Of a stretch of DNA of 61,688 bases, positions 16,835 through 24,870 are shown in pieces. The DNA is from HGM04593 sp045654645 (GTDB lineage: Bacteria; Bacteroidota; Bacteroidia; Bacteroidales; Bacteroidaceae): contig JAZONR010000035.1 in assembly GCA_045654645.1 (NCBI GenBank), positions 1 through 61,688 of the forward strand. The letters run 5' to 3'. Position 1 is the stretch's first letter, and each line of letters starts with the position of its first letter. The notes under the pieces are model-generated. The model saw only the letters and a list, made by a program, of their open reading frames with translations, was not told the origin of the DNA and did not search any database. A program made the position numbers and the translations under genes.

Positions 16835-17971
16835 ATGAAACGCAATATAATAGTTACAGGCGGCGCCGGTTTTATAGGCAGCCACGTGGTGCGCCTTTTT
16901 GTGAATAAGTATCCCGAGTATAACATCATCAACGTCGATAAGCTCACCTATGCCGGCAACCTTGCAAATCTCAAGGATATTGAGAACAAGCCGAACTACA
17001 CTTTTGTGAAGGCCGATATATGTGATTTTGATGCGATGTACAGGCTTATGGTGGACAATAATGTGGATGGCATAATTCATCTTGCCGCCGAGAGCCACGT
17101 AGACCGCTCAATAAAGGATCCTTTTACCTTTGCGCGCACAAATGTGATGGGTACTCTCTCTCTCTTGCAGGCTGCCAAGCTCTATTGGGAGTCGCTGCCC
17201 GAGAAGTACGATGGCAAGCGCTTCTATCACATCTCAACCGACGAGGTATATGGTGCGCTTGAGTTGAGTCATCCCCAGGGCATTGAGCCGCCTTTCACCA
17301 CAACAGCATCATCGGGTGAGCATCATCTGGCCTATGGTACCGATTTCTTCTACGAGACTACCAAATACAATCCTCACAGCCCCTATTCGGCTTCAAAGGC
17401 AAGCAGCGACCATTTTGTGCGTGCTTTCCACGATACATACGGAATGCCCACCATTGTAACCAACTGTTCAAATAACTATGGCCCCTACCAGTTCCCCGAG
17501 AAGCTGATACCTCTTTTCATCAACAATATTCGTCAGCGCAAGCCGCTGCCTGTTTATGGAAAGGGTGAGAATGTGCGCGACTGGCTCTATGTGGTGGACC
17601 ACGCGCGTGCCATTGATGTTATTTTCCACGATGGAAAGGTTGCCGATACCTATAACATAGGTGGCTTCAATGAGTGGAAGAATATTGATATCATAAAGGT
17701 GATAATAAAGACTGTGGACCGTCTGCTGGGTAACCCCGAGGGTGCATCGCTCGACCTCATCACCTATGTAACCGACCGTGCCGGACACGATTTGCGCTAT
17801 GCCATTGATTCTACCAAGTTGCAGAAGGAGCTTGGCTGGGAGCCGTCGCTGCAGTTTGAAGAGGGCATTGAGAAAACGGTGCGCTGGTATCTCGATAACC
17901 AGGAGTGGATGGATAACATTACGAGTGGTGAATATGAGAAATATTACGATGATATGTACAAGAACAGATGA
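16835..17971 (+). CDS. rfbB: dTDP-glucose 4,6-dehydratase
   Basis: 378 residues. NAD-binding TGGAGFIGSH (8-17), HISTDEVYG with catalytic Asp136-Glu137, and YSASK (Tyr184, Lys188). A segment between them (TTASSGEHHLAYGTDFFYET) is longer than in E. coli RmlB but usual in Bacteroidota. Converts dTDP-glucose to the 4-keto-6-deoxy sugar. It closes the operon; a dispersed repeat element begins 17 bases after its stop and a terminator follows. Confidence 0.96.
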   Translation: MKRNIIVTGGAGFIGSHVVRLFVNKYPEYNIINVDKLTYAGNLANLKDIENKPNYTFVKADICDFDAMYRLMVDNNVDGIIHLAAESHVDRSIKDPFTFARTNVMGTLSLLQAAKLYWESLPEKYDGKRFYHISTDEVYGALELSHPQGIEPPFTTTASSGEHHLAYGTDFFYETTKYNPHSPYSASKASSDHFVRAFHDTYGMPTIVTNCSNNYGPYQFPEKLIPLFINNIRQRKPLPVYGKGENVRDWLYVVDHARAIDVIFHDGKVADTYNIGGFNEWKNIDIIKVIIKTVDRLLGNPEGASLDLITYVTDRAGHDLRYAIDSTKLQKELGWEPSLQFEEGIEKTVRWYLDNQEWMDNITSGEYEKYYDDMYKNR

Positions 17972-17987
17972 TGAAAACGAGACCTGT

Positions 17988-18098
17988 TAAAGAGATTCTT
18001 TTGTAGTTGCATTAGTCCCTTAAATGCTCATTTACGCTTGTTGAACTGTGCTTTTTCGGGCTTCGCAAACCTTTAAACAACTCATTGAATACAACTTA
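17988..18098. repeat. Dispersed intergenic element, family A, copy 1
   Basis: Shares with the copies at 48297 and 57041 the order: AAAGAG/AAAAGGC start, TCATTTACG motif, a GCTTTTTCGGGCTTCGCAA segment (exact in copies 1 and 2 apart from flanks) and an ATT-CAACTT end. It lies directly downstream of rfbB. Confidence 0.7.
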
Positions 18099-18146
18099 TC
18101 AAAAAGGGAACAACCCCAAATCTTGGGGGTTGTTCCCTTTTTTGAT
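18098..18146. terminator. Bidirectional terminator between rfbB and the PorT-like gene
   Basis: Long stem AAAAAGGGAACAACCCC / GGGGTTGTTCCCTTTTTT with A-tract before and T-tract after, so it can serve both converging units. Confidence 0.85.
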
Positions 18147-18168
18147 GTAACCGCATATCCGGCTGTGA

Positions 18169-18855
18169 TTAGAAAATCCTGAAGGAGTAGCCCAACCTTG
18201 CGCTAATGGTGGTGTTGGCCGAGCGACCAAAATCGTCGGTTTTTGAGTTGCGGAAGATGTCGGATAGTCCATAGTAGTATCTGCCTTCGATAAAGAAGTT
18301 TCCAATTCCGGTTTTTAGCTCCAGACCAATACCGCCTGCAATACCATATTCAAATTCGTTTTGCAGGGCCTTGCCATAGATGGGACGTATTGAGATGGGG
18401 CGCTTGTCAATATCCCAGTCGCCTACGTAACTCTCTTGCTCGTTGATGAAGAAGCCTATTTGCGGGCCAAGGTTGAGGAAGAATTGCAGGCCGCGCTCCT
18501 CCTTGCCCCACGATAGGTGTGCAAAGAAGGGTATTTCGATGTAGTTGATGAGCCTGCTATAGTTATTGGTGGTGCCGTTGTCAAAATCCTCGAGCAATCC
18601 GCGCTGTGCAAAGTTCACCTCGAGCTGGGCTGCGCATATCATTGAAAAGTATTTTTCGCTTGTATAGCGCACGTTAAGACCACCGGTTATACCTTGGTGC
18701 AAATGTTGCCTGATGGTGGGCTGAAACTCCATCTTGTTGAGGTTGAGACCACCCGAAACACCCACTTCGAGAATGTTGCGAGGTTTCTCTATCTGCGCGT
18801 GTGTGGCACCGATAGTTACAAACAGGAAAATTAGTATAAGCAGGCCTTTTTTCAT
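18169..18855 (-). CDS. Outer-membrane beta-barrel protein, PorT family (OMP_b-brl_2)
   Basis: 228 residues. Signal peptide MKKGLLILIFLFVTIGATHAQ, then alternating hydrophobic strands (EVGVSGGLNLNKMEF, ITGGLNVRYTSEKYFSM, LQFFLNLGPQIGFFI, YGIAGGIGLELKTG, FIEGRYYYGLSDIF) ending in aromatic Phe (ARLGYSFRIF), the usual C-terminal signal of a barrel. It fits the PorT-like small barrels of Bacteroidota. It follows the LysM/binding-protein gene with a 14-base gap and is probably co-transcribed with it. Whether it is the true T9SS PorT is uncertain. Confidence 0.8.
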   Translation of the reverse strand: MKKGLLILIFLFVTIGATHAQIEKPRNILEVGVSGGLNLNKMEFQPTIRQHLHQGITGGLNVRYTSEKYFSMICAAQLEVNFAQRGLLEDFDNGTTNNYSRLINYIEIPFFAHLSWGKEERGLQFFLNLGPQIGFFINEQESYVGDWDIDKRPISIRPIYGKALQNEFEYGIAGGIGLELKTGIGNFFIEGRYYYGLSDIFRNSKTDDFGRSANTTISARLGYSFRIF

Positions 18856-18869
18856 TTCTGTAGTTCTTT

Positions 18870-20741
18870 TCAGTTGGTTGGCTGCAGTGTGTCTGTTGCC
18901 TCTTCAATGTTTTCTTTATACCCCTCTTTGTCAAAGTCCATCTTGTCGATTATGTATTCGGGGCTGAAGTGTATGAAGTAGAACTTTTTGTTTGTGAAGC
19001 CGTCCTTGCCGCTTATGCGCTCAAATTTAAAGTCGGACTGCACTGGGGTGAATGGTGTCTCATTGATTTTTTCAGCCAGCCGGCTGCCGTGCAGGCTTGC
19101 GGCAAGCAGGAAAAAGTAGCCGGTGTCATAGCCCAGCATACCATATCTGGGGTAGATGTTCTGTATGTTGCAGTTGTACCATCGTATGTACTGCTCCTGG
19201 AAGTCGGCCACAGCGGGTAGCGTGTAGTGGCTGTAGAAGGTGGCGTAGAAATATGTGTCCATCTCATACATCAGTTCCCTTGTGTCATTGGCGTGTATCT
19301 GCCATTCGGGGTAACCGAACAGCTTGTATTGTGCCACGCCTGTGGTGTCGCTGCTTCTTGTATCGAGTAGCGAAACAAGGAGTGTGTTGAGTGTGGTTGC
19401 TGCCGATGAGGTGGGAATTACTATGAATTCTTTATCATCTTGGTGCAGACGTTGGAGCAACGGAATAATGCTGTCGTTGTTGGCTATGCTGTCTATTGGA
19501 AGGGTTGTGAACGGCATATTGTTCTTCTTGAGCTGTGTGGTTAGGCTCTTTACGAACTCTTTTTTGTTATTATCCACAGCGTCTTCTATAAACAGCACGT
19601 TGGCATTGGGGAATGTTTTTACAAATCTCTCGCTTACCTGGGGGAGAATAAACGACTGAACACCGTTGGCTACATATACCATTGGGTTGTTTACAGCTTC
19701 ATCCTTTTTGGTGGAGAAGGGCACAACAAGTGGAATGTTGCGCTCCTTGGCAAACTTGGCAAGCTGTTGGTTGTGTTTGGGGTATGATGCTCCAATGATG
19801 AGCTCTGTCTCATCTAAGGCACCGCTTGTGAGCAGGCTGTCGAGGCTCTTTTCTCTTTGTCCTGCATCGTAGGTGTTAATGATGAACGAGTAGCCTTCGT
19901 GTTTCAATTGCTCCACTGCCATAAGAAAACCTTGGTAGTATTCAATCATTCGGCTCTGCTCCTTGGGGGCATAGCTGTCGAGCAGGAATGAGAGTACAAC
20001 TGCCACGTTCAGCACCTTGTCGTCGCGGAAACCGAGAGTGGGTTCAATCTCTTTCTTTCCGGGACGTGGCTTTTCATTCTCAACTTTTACCAATGAGCCT
20101 TGGCCCGATGGTGCCGGAATATTAAGCATCATCTTGCGCTTCAGCCTTTTCTCTTTGAGCACAGGGTTGGCCTTTATGAGTTCGTCGCGTGTTATGCCAT
20201 ACATTTCGCAAATGCTCTCAATTGTCTCGCGGCGCTTGACCTTGTGGGTCCCTATGATTGTGAGCTCTTCTTTTTTCTTGGGGGTGGTTTTTGCGGTGGC
20301 CTTTACATCCTGGATGTTTTGTGGCACCTTCTTTGCTTCAACGGCTTTCTCTTTGCCGGGGATGATGATTGTCTCACCTGCACGGAAATTGTTGATTGAG
20401 AGTCCGGGGTTGGCTGCGCATATCTCATCAGTGGTGAGGTTATACATCTTGCTAAGGCGGTAGAGTGTCTCGCCGGCCTTAATGGTGTGTCGTTTTATGT
20501 TCTTTGTCTCCTCGACGGTGTTGCGTGGGATGATGAGCTTTTGACCTATGTTTATTTTGCTCTCGCTGCCCGGGTTGAATTTTATAATCTCATCCACCGT
20601 GGTGCTGTACATCTTTGAGATGGAGTAGAGTGTCTGATTCTTCTCAACGGTGTGTGATACGTAGTCTTTCTTTTGTGCATTTGCTGTGAACGCTGCAACG
20701 GCAAATAGCGTTACAAGCAGTATCTGTCTGTATAATTTCAT
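18870..20741 (-). CDS. Triple-LysM protein with a type 1 periplasmic-binding (receptor-like) domain
   Basis: 623 residues from the Met at 20741 (MKLYRQILLVTLFAVAAFTANAQ signal peptide); an upstream Met two codons earlier is less fitting. Three LysM modules at about residues 27-72, 83-129 and 165-209 (HTVEKNQTLYSISKMYS, HTIKAGETLYRLSKMYN, HKVKRRETIESICEMYG), which bind peptidoglycan. From about residue 245 there is a fold like the leucine/branched-chain amino-acid receptor (VLNVAVVLSFLLDSYAPKEQ, GYSFIINTYDAGQ, ELIIGASYPKHNQQ). It would be anchored to the wall in the periplasm. The ligand is unknown, and it may have lost ligand binding. It is the first gene of a two-gene unit with the PorT-like barrel. 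Confidence 0.85.
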   Translation of the reverse strand: MKLYRQILLVTLFAVAAFTANAQKKDYVSHTVEKNQTLYSISKMYSTTVDEIIKFNPGSESKINIGQKLIIPRNTVEETKNIKRHTIKAGETLYRLSKMYNLTTDEICAANPGLSINNFRAGETIIIPGKEKAVEAKKVPQNIQDVKATAKTTPKKKEELTIIGTHKVKRRETIESICEMYGITRDELIKANPVLKEKRLKRKMMLNIPAPSGQGSLVKVENEKPRPGKKEIEPTLGFRDDKVLNVAVVLSFLLDSYAPKEQSRMIEYYQGFLMAVEQLKHEGYSFIINTYDAGQREKSLDSLLTSGALDETELIIGASYPKHNQQLAKFAKERNIPLVVPFSTKKDEAVNNPMVYVANGVQSFILPQVSERFVKTFPNANVLFIEDAVDNNKKEFVKSLTTQLKKNNMPFTTLPIDSIANNDSIIPLLQRLHQDDKEFIVIPTSSAATTLNTLLVSLLDTRSSDTTGVAQYKLFGYPEWQIHANDTRELMYEMDTYFYATFYSHYTLPAVADFQEQYIRWYNCNIQNIYPRYGMLGYDTGYFFLLAASLHGSRLAEKINETPFTPVQSDFKFERISGKDGFTNKKFYFIHFSPEYIIDKMDFDKEGYKENIEEATDTLQPTN

Positions 20742-21094
20742 ATGCATATGCTGTTATGGGCCTAATGTGGTCGCAGTGGGATAATTTCTTGCGAAGATAG
20801 TGAATTATTGTCAATTTATAAATAAGTATAGGTTAAAATTAGTTCATTGCTGCGAAGGTGTAATTGGAATTTGTTGCAGTTGAATGTTGCTTTGGAATGT
20901 GTGAGTCCCATTTGTGGTTTAAAAATGGTCCACTTTTCCCTTTTTATCCTCATTAATGGGGGCGAATGTGAACAAAAACTTCTTTTTGTGTCTGTTTTTT
21001 TGTGTGGATTTGCTATTTTTGCTCTTTGTAGCGTGTTGAGGCTGCTATGATGTACTATTTGCCGCTGTTGTGCGTTATCTATTGAAAAGTTTTT
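20742..21094. other. Divergent intergenic region
   Basis: Holds a minus-strand -7 element TATCTTCG (20799-20792) for the LysM gene and a plus-strand TATTTTTG (21014-21021) for the next plus-strand unit. Nothing else is recognisable. Confidence 0.5.
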
Positions 21095-21823
21095 ATGATG
21101 AAAAGAGTTTTGATGTTTGTGTTCCTGCTCTCTTGCGTGGCGGCTCTGTTTGCACAAGGGGCTGTGGAGGCACCGGCTCCAACTGCGTTTGTTGTGAACA
21201 ATAAAGGTGATATCGAAGACCTTGAGCCCGGTGATGATTATAGAGGAGAGGCACCGGTTACAGTGAGATTTGATGCCAATGCTCCGCAAATTGATGGCTA
21301 TTCTCTCACCTGCAGCTGGGAGTTCTTCAAGGAGGGCGACAGTGAGCCCTATCTTGTGCGTTATGATGCCGAAGTTGAGCTTAAGTTGAGTGAGAGTGGT
21401 ACCACTGTTGTATATCCTAATATTGTTTATACAAGCCTTGCCAACAGCGAGGTCTATTATCCATTCGACAGCGAACACTATAGCCCATTCCGCATTGTAC
21501 TTGCCGAGTCGAGCATAAAGGTGCCCAACGCCTTTTCTCCCAATGGAGATACCATCAATGACCTATATAATGTCTATGATGTGAAGTCCATCGTGGAGTT
21601 CAACGCTGCAATATATAACCGTTGGGGCCAGGAACTCTATCGTTGGGGCATTGATGAGATTGGTGAGGGAGGTGGCTGGGATGGCACCTACAAGGGTAAG
21701 CCTGTGAAGGCCGGTGTCTACTATGTGGTTGTAAAGGCCAAGGGTGCCGATGGGGTGGAGTATGAATTCTACCGCGATGTGAACCTGCTGCGCGGTTATA
21801 CCGAAGAGACTGCTGCGCCATAA
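21095..21823 (+). CDS. Secreted protein with T9SS type B (CHU_C / gliding motility-associated) sorting domain
   Basis: 242 residues. Signal peptide (MMKRVLMFVFLLSCVAALFAQ; either Met may start), an Ig/PKD-like middle part (about 40-140), and a C-terminal domain from about residue 148 with the type B sorting pattern: VPNAFSPNGDTINDLYNVYD, AAIYNRWGQELYRW, GWDGTYKGKPVKAGVYYVVV. Such domains send the protein through the type IX secretion system. Its stop codon overlaps the uvrA start (TAATG). The role is unknown; with so small a passenger it might be a structural or adhesin-like surface component. Confidence 0.85.
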   Translation: MMKRVLMFVFLLSCVAALFAQGAVEAPAPTAFVVNNKGDIEDLEPGDDYRGEAPVTVRFDANAPQIDGYSLTCSWEFFKEGDSEPYLVRYDAEVELKLSESGTTVVYPNIVYTSLANSEVYYPFDSEHYSPFRIVLAESSIKVPNAFSPNGDTINDLYNVYDVKSIVEFNAAIYNRWGQELYRWGIDEIGEGGGWDGTYKGKPVKAGVYYVVVKAKGADGVEYEFYRDVNLLRGYTEETAAP

Positions 21824-24696
21824 TGTGTAGCGTGTGTGTGAAACAAAAAACAGTTCTGCAAGTGGAAGAGGAAAAAGGAAAGATAGAGGTATATGGAGCA
21901 CGTGTCCATAACCTGAAGAACATAGATGTTGAGATACCGCACGATTCGCTCACGGTAATCACCGGCCTTAGCGGCAGCGGTAAATCGTCGCTGGCTTTCG
22001 ATACAATATTTGCCGAGGGACAGAGGCGCTATTTGGAGACATTCTCCACATACGCCCGCAACTTTCTTGGTGGCCTTGAGCGTCCCGATGTGGACAAGAT
22101 AACAGGCCTTAGCCCGGTCATATCAATAGAGCAGAAGACCACCAACCGCAACCCACGTTCAACGGTGGGCACGACAACAGAGATTTATGACTATCTGCGT
22201 CTGCTCTTTTCCCGTGTGGCCGATGCTTACTCCTACCTATCGGGCGAGAAGATGGTTAAATATACCGAGGAGCAGATAATTGACCTTGTGTTGCGCGATT
22301 ATGACGGAAAGCGTGTCTATATGCTTGCTCCGCTTGTGCGAGGCCGCAAAGGACACTACAAGGAGCTCTTTGAGCAGATGATGCACAAGGGGTATCTCAA
22401 TGTGCGCATCGACGGTGAATTGTGTGAGATGTCGCGCGGAATGATGGTGGAGCGTTATAAGAACCACGATATTGAGGTTGTTATTGACAAACTTGTGGTT
22501 GATGCCAAGGATACGCAACGTTTGAAGCAGAGCCTTGCCACAGCAATGGCGCAGGGCGATGGCTTGGTGATGCTTATGGAGATGCCACAGGGCAATGTGC
22601 GTTACTATAGCAAGCGTCTTATGTGCCCGGTAACGGGCCTTGCATACAAGGAGCCCGACCCTCACAACTTCTCCTTTAACTCGCCTCAGGGTGCGTGTCC
22701 CAAGTGTAAAGGTATGGGAGTGATCAGTTGTGTGGATGCCGACAAGGTGGTGCCCGACCGCTCCCTTTCGGTCTATGACGGCGCATTGGCACCACTTGGC
22801 AAGTATCGCCGCATAACAATTTTTCAGCAGATTGAGGCAGTGCTTGCGCGTTATGGTGCTACACTGAAGACGCCGGTGGATGAGCTGCCCGAGGAGGCGG
22901 TGGATGAGATACTCTATGGCTCTCCCGTTCCGCTAAAATTCGGTGCTGCATCGGAGCTCTCCTATGACAGTATATCCAATTATGACGGCCTTGTAAAATA
23001 CATACAGCTTGAGCAGGATGCCGGTGTGTCGGCTAAGGAACTGAAGTGGGCCGAGCAGTTCTCGGCAATGAAGGTTTGCCCCGAATGTGGTGGTGCGCGT
23101 TTGAATAAAGAGGCGCTGCATTATCGCCTTGGCGGAAAGAACATCTCGGAGCTTGCCTCAATGGATATTGTTCAGCTCGATGCCTGGCTTGCCCAACTTG
23201 ATGGGCAGCTCACTGAGAAGCAGCGTGCCGTGGCCACCGAAATTGTGAAGGAGGTGAAGTCTCGCATTGGCTTTTTGCTTGATGTGGGGCTTGGATACTT
23301 GTCGCTCAACCGCTCGTCATCATCACTCTCGGGTGGCGAGGCGCAACGCATAAGGCTTGCCACACAGGTGGGTTCGCAGCTCGTGAATGTGTTCTACATA
23401 CTCGATGAGCCAAGCATAGGCTTGCATCCGCGCGATAACGACAGGCTCATAAACTCGCTTAAATCGTTGCGCGATATTGGCAACACGGTCATTGTGGTTG
23501 AGCACGACCGCGACATAATGCTTGCTGCCGATTATGTGGTGGACCTTGGACCTAAAGCGGGCCGCAAGGGTGGCGAGGTGGTGTTTGCGGGTACGCCTGC
23601 CGAGATGCTTCAGGGTGATACAATGACAGCACGCTATCTGAATGGCAAGGAGAAGATTGAGGTGCCCGCACTACGCAGGCCGGGTAACGGGCACTCTATA
23701 AAGATATTCGGTGCAAGGGGTAACAACCTGAAGGGTGTTGATGTTGAGTTTCCGTTGGGTAAGCTCATTTGCGTAACAGGTGTTTCGGGCGGTGGAAAAT
23801 CTACCCTTGTGAATGAGACGTTGCATCCGATACTTGCCAAGCACTTCTATCGTGCGTTGCGCGAGCCATTGCCCTATGACAGGGTTGAGGGCATTGAGCA
23901 TATAGACAAGGTGGTGGATGTGGACCAGTCTCCTTTGGGTCGCACGCCGCGTTCCAACCCGGCAACATACACCGGCGTCTTTTCCGATATTCGCAACCTC
24001 TTCGTGGACTTGCCCGAGGCCAAGATACGCGGCTACAAACCCGGACGCTTTTCGTTCAATGTTAAGGGTGGACGTTGCGAGGCGTGCAGCGGCAACGGTT
24101 ACAAGACGCTGGAAATGAACTTTCTGCCCGATGTGATGGTGCCTTGTGAGGTGTGCCACGGAAAGCGTTATAACCGCGAGACGCTCGAGGTGCGCTATAA
24201 AGGAAAGTCTATAGCCGATATACTCGATATGACCATAAATATGGCTGTTGAGTTTTTTGAGAATGTGCCTGTTATTCTCAATAAGATAAAGGTGTTGCAG
24301 GAGGTGGGGCTCGGTTACATAAAGCTGGGGCAGCCGTCTACAACGCTGTCGGGTGGTGAGAGCCAGCGCGTTAAACTTGCGACAGAACTTGCCAAGAGAG
24401 ATACCGGCAAAACACTCTATTTGTTGGATGAACCCACAACGGGTCTTCATTTTGAGGATATCCGTGTGCTTATGGGGGTTATTGACCGTCTTGTGGACAA
24501 GGGCAATACTGTGGTGATAATAGAGCATAATCTCGATGTCATAAAGATGGCCGACCACATTATCGATATGGGTCCCGAAGGTGGCCGCAAGGGTGGTGAG
24601 GTTATGGCTACCGGAACACCCGAAGAGGTTGTGGCCAATGGCAAAGGATACACGGCGCCTTATCTTGCAAAAGAGCTTGGGCTGTTAGGAAAATAA
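21823..24696 (+). CDS. uvrA: UvrABC excinuclease subunit A
   Basis: 957 residues. Damage-sensing ATPase of nucleotide excision repair, acting as a dimer with UvrB. ATPase I: Walker A TGLSGSGKSS (47-56), signature LSGGEAQRIRLA, LDEPSIGLH. ATPase II: GVSGGGKST, LSGGESQRVKLA, LDEPTTGLH. Zinc finger II is intact (Cys752, 755, 775, 778). The first, UvrB-domain-side finger keeps Cys268, 292 and 295 but has Thr at 271 where E. coli has Cys. The start overlaps the preceding stop; later in-frame GTG codons nearby are alternatives. Coupling to a secreted protein gene is unusual. Confidence 0.96.
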   Translation: MCSVCVKQKTVLQVEEEKGKIEVYGARVHNLKNIDVEIPHDSLTVITGLSGSGKSSLAFDTIFAEGQRRYLETFSTYARNFLGGLERPDVDKITGLSPVISIEQKTTNRNPRSTVGTTTEIYDYLRLLFSRVADAYSYLSGEKMVKYTEEQIIDLVLRDYDGKRVYMLAPLVRGRKGHYKELFEQMMHKGYLNVRIDGELCEMSRGMMVERYKNHDIEVVIDKLVVDAKDTQRLKQSLATAMAQGDGLVMLMEMPQGNVRYYSKRLMCPVTGLAYKEPDPHNFSFNSPQGACPKCKGMGVISCVDADKVVPDRSLSVYDGALAPLGKYRRITIFQQIEAVLARYGATLKTPVDELPEEAVDEILYGSPVPLKFGAASELSYDSISNYDGLVKYIQLEQDAGVSAKELKWAEQFSAMKVCPECGGARLNKEALHYRLGGKNISELASMDIVQLDAWLAQLDGQLTEKQRAVATEIVKEVKSRIGFLLDVGLGYLSLNRSSSSLSGGEAQRIRLATQVGSQLVNVFYILDEPSIGLHPRDNDRLINSLKSLRDIGNTVIVVEHDRDIMLAADYVVDLGPKAGRKGGEVVFAGTPAEMLQGDTMTARYLNGKEKIEVPALRRPGNGHSIKIFGARGNNLKGVDVEFPLGKLICVTGVSGGGKSTLVNETLHPILAKHFYRALREPLPYDRVEGIEHIDKVVDVDQSPLGRTPRSNPATYTGVFSDIRNLFVDLPEAKIRGYKPGRFSFNVKGGRCEACSGNGYKTLEMNFLPDVMVPCEVCHGKRYNRETLEVRYKGKSIADILDMTINMAVEFFENVPVILNKIKVLQEVGLGYIKLGQPSTTLSGGESQRVKLATELAKRDTGKTLYLLDEPTTGLHFEDIRVLMGVIDRLVDKGNTVVIIEHNLDVIKMADHIIDMGPEGGRKGGEVMATGTPEEVVANGKGYTAPYLAKELGLLGK

Positions 24697-24712
24697 GATG
24701 AATTATATTGAG

Positions 24713-24751
24713 CCATCCCCCTGAAGCTGCGTCGCAGCTTCAGGGGGATGG
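24713..24751. terminator. 19-bp perfect hairpin between converging genes
   Basis: CCATCCCCCTGAAGCTGCG and its exact complement around a single T, 16 bases after uvrA and between it and the minus-strand MG2/Sel1 gene. No T run follows on the plus strand. Confidence 0.65.
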
Positions 24752-24870
24752 GCTGTTTAATTATGCCTTTCCTTACTGTTGCTTTTACTGTTTTTTTTAT
24801 TGGACAACACAAAGGTTGTTGTGTTGCTTTGGCCCTGCGGGCAACTCTGTATAAACATTGTGTGTGTTGT

